8,784 nucleotides of DNA, taken from NCBI GenBank assembly GCA_003241215.1, contig QFOL01000158.1, positions 1 through 8,784 on the forward strand. Reading direction: 5' to 3'. Below are positions 7,773 to 8,784 of this stretch, piece after piece. Under the pieces are notes generated by a model. That model was not told the origin of the DNA and did no database searches. It saw only the letters and a list, made by a program, of their open reading frames with translations. The stretch's first letter is position 1, and every line of letters starts with the position of its first letter. The position numbers and the translations under genes are program-made. This stretch comes from Agrobacterium fabrum (GTDB lineage: Bacteria > Pseudomonadota > Alphaproteobacteria > Rhizobiales > Rhizobiaceae).

Positions 7773-7845
7773 CCGTCATCCTCGGGCTTGACCCGAGGAT
7801 CCACGCCGAGGCGCTGGATGGTCGGGTCAAGCCCGACCATGACGG
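7773..7845. repeat. 73-nt palindromic intergenic repeat (rhizobial REP/RIME-like) able to form a cloverleaf
   Basis: The element lies between the thiolase and fadB genes. An outer stem CCGTCAT (7773-7779) / ATGACGG (7839-7845) encloses three contiguous arms without unpaired linkers. Arm 1 is CCTCGGG-CTTGA-CCCGAGG (7780-7798). Arm 2 is ATCCACGC-CGAG-GCG-C-TGGAT (7799-7819, one bulged C). Arm 3 is GGTCGGG-TCAAG-CCCGACC (7820-7838). The loops of arms 1 and 3 are reverse complements. Segments 7782-7796 and 7822-7836 are a perfect 15-base inverted repeat, so one long hairpin is an alternative fold. The GTCATCCTCGGGCTTGACCC wording matches, from memory, abundant palindromic repeats in Rhizobiaceae intergenic regions. 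Such elements can affect mRNA stability or termination; here it may tune fadB relative to the upstream genes. Confidence 0.8.
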
Positions 7846-7893
7846 GAAGGAGGAGTTAGACGCGTCAGGAAATTCAGGGAAGAGGAATCCCAA

Positions 7894-8784
7894 ATGAGCA
7901 CTTACACCAATTTCACCATCGAGACGGACGCAGACGGCATTGCCCTCGTCACCTGGGACATGCCGGAAAAATCCATGAACGTCTTCACGTCAGAAGTGAT
8001 GGACGAGCTGAACGCGATTGTTGATGCCACCGTCGCCGATAGCGCCGTCAAGGGCGTCGTTTTCACCTCCGGCAAGAGCACCTTTTCCGGCGGCGCCGAT
8101 CTTTCGATGATCAAGTCGATGTTCTCCTTCTACAATGATGAGAAGACGAAGAACCCGGATCAGGCGGCGGCAAGGCTGTTCGAACTGGTCGGCCGCATGA
8201 CGGGCCTGTTTCGCAAGATCGAGACCAACGGCAAGCCCTGGGTTTCGGCCATCAACGGCACCTGCATGGGCGGCGCGTTTGAGTTGTCGCTTGCCTGCCA
8301 CGGCCGGGTTGCGTCCAGCGCCAAGAACCTCAAGATCGCCCTGCCGGAAGTCAAGGTCGGCATTTTCCCTGGCGCCGGCGGCACCCAGCGTGTGCCGCGC
8401 CTGACGGATGCGCAGTCGGCATTGCAGATGATGACCACCGGCCAGTCGCTGACCGGCGCACGCGCCAAGGCCATGGGTCTGGTGCATCAGGTGGTGGAGC
8501 CGGATCAGCTGGTCGCAACCGCAAAGCAGATGATCAAGGACGGCCTGAAACCGGTCGCGCCGTGGGATGAAAAGGGCTTCAAGGCTCCCGGCGGCGGCAT
8601 CTGGACGCCCGCCGCTGCCCAGCTCTGGCCTGCCGCGCCGGCAATCCTGCGCCGCGAAAGCGCCGGCAACTATCCGGCCGCACTCGCCATCCTCAAATGC
8701 GTTTATGAGGGCCTGCAATTGCCCTTCGATACGGCGCTGAAGGTGGAGCAGCGTTATTTCACCGAAATCCTTCGCTCGAAGGAA
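7894..8784 (+). CDS. fadB: FadB/FadJ-like fatty acid oxidation protein: enoyl-CoA hydratase domain of a multifunctional enzyme, 3' end outside the window
   Basis: The frame is open from ATG 7894 to the last base: 297 codons, no stop. AGGA (7883-7886) precedes the ATG by 7 bases. The visible part is a crotonase (enoyl-CoA hydratase/isomerase) domain: SGGADLSMI (65-73) forms the first half of the oxyanion hole, NGTCMGGAFELSLACHGRVA contains the second half and E130, and LPEVKVGIFPGAGGTQR contains E152. E130 and E152 align with the two catalytic glutamates of E. coli FadB. These residues hydrate trans-2-enoyl-CoA to L-3-hydroxyacyl-CoA. After the crotonase core the protein continues (about 225-297, with APWDEKGFKAPGGG) into the linker typical of the FadB/FadJ alpha subunit, whose NAD-binding 3-hydroxyacyl-CoA dehydrogenase domains would follow beyond the window. 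A stand-alone hydratase would end near residue 260, so the fused form is strongly favoured. It completes the pathway with the dehydrogenase and thiolase upstream. Confidence 0.92.
   Translation, partial: MSTYTNFTIETDADGIALVTWDMPEKSMNVFTSEVMDELNAIVDATVADSAVKGVVFTSGKSTFSGGADLSMIKSMFSFYNDEKTKNPDQAAARLFELVGRMTGLFRKIETNGKPWVSAINGTCMGGAFELSLACHGRVASSAKNLKIALPEVKVGIFPGAGGTQRVPRLTDAQSALQMMTTGQSLTGARAKAMGLVHQVVEPDQLVATAKQMIKDGLKPVAPWDEKGFKAPGGGIWTPAAAQLWPAAPAILRRESAGNYPAALAILKCVYEGLQLPFDTALKVEQRYFTEILRSKE

Noticed and set aside
7773..7845. tRNA gene, suggested by the 73-nt length, 7-bp closing stem and three arms
   Set aside because: There is no TTCGA-type T loop, no D-loop bases and no usable anticodon arm. 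The arms are symmetric palindromes, as in intergenic repeat elements.
7885..7889. GAATC (GANTC) CcrM methylation site just before the fadB start
   Set aside because: A single five-base site is expected by chance, and a cell-cycle link for fadB has no other support here.

Overview
The window looks like chromosomal DNA of an alphaproteobacterium of the Rhizobiaceae, most likely Agrobacterium or a close relative. The reasons are the strong GC bias at third codon positions, a PodJ-type polarity protein with the rhizobial layout, and a divergently placed fatty-acid beta-oxidation cluster. From memory, S. meliloti has the same neighbourhood (podJ1 next to an acyl-CoA dehydrogenase, a thiolase and fadB); I could not check this here.

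Layout. Positions 1-65 (minus strand) hold the first 21 codons of a membrane protein resembling the TauE/SafE (TSUP) family. A 264-base gap with two hairpins follows. Positions 330-4076 (minus) are podJ, a 1248-residue single-pass membrane protein: cytoplasmic coiled coil, one membrane segment, then periplasmic Sel1 repeats and a peptidoglycan-binding domain. A 376-base divergent intergenic region (4077-4452) separates podJ from the rightward genes. It holds a possible CtrA-like site and a promoter whose -35 to -10 interval is occupied by an inverted repeat.

The rightward genes form a likely operon for fatty acyl-CoA beta-oxidation: a ~600-residue acyl-CoA dehydrogenase (4453-6249), a 79-residue winged-helix-like protein of unknown function (6264-6503), a thiolase (6542-7750), and the start of a FadB/FadJ-type enoyl-CoA hydratase/3-hydroxyacyl-CoA dehydrogenase (7894 to the window edge). 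Together the three enzymes would cover dehydrogenation, hydration/second oxidation and thiolysis. The 143-base gap before the last gene contains a 73-nt palindromic repeat that can fold as a cloverleaf or as one long hairpin.

Most of the window is ordinary core chromosome. I see no CRISPR array, phage, transposon, tRNA or rRNA. The points most worth a second look are the cloverleaf repeat inside the operon, the small low-GC gene inserted between two beta-oxidation genes, and the inverted repeat in the operon promoter. I do not see convincing evidence of a wholly new system.
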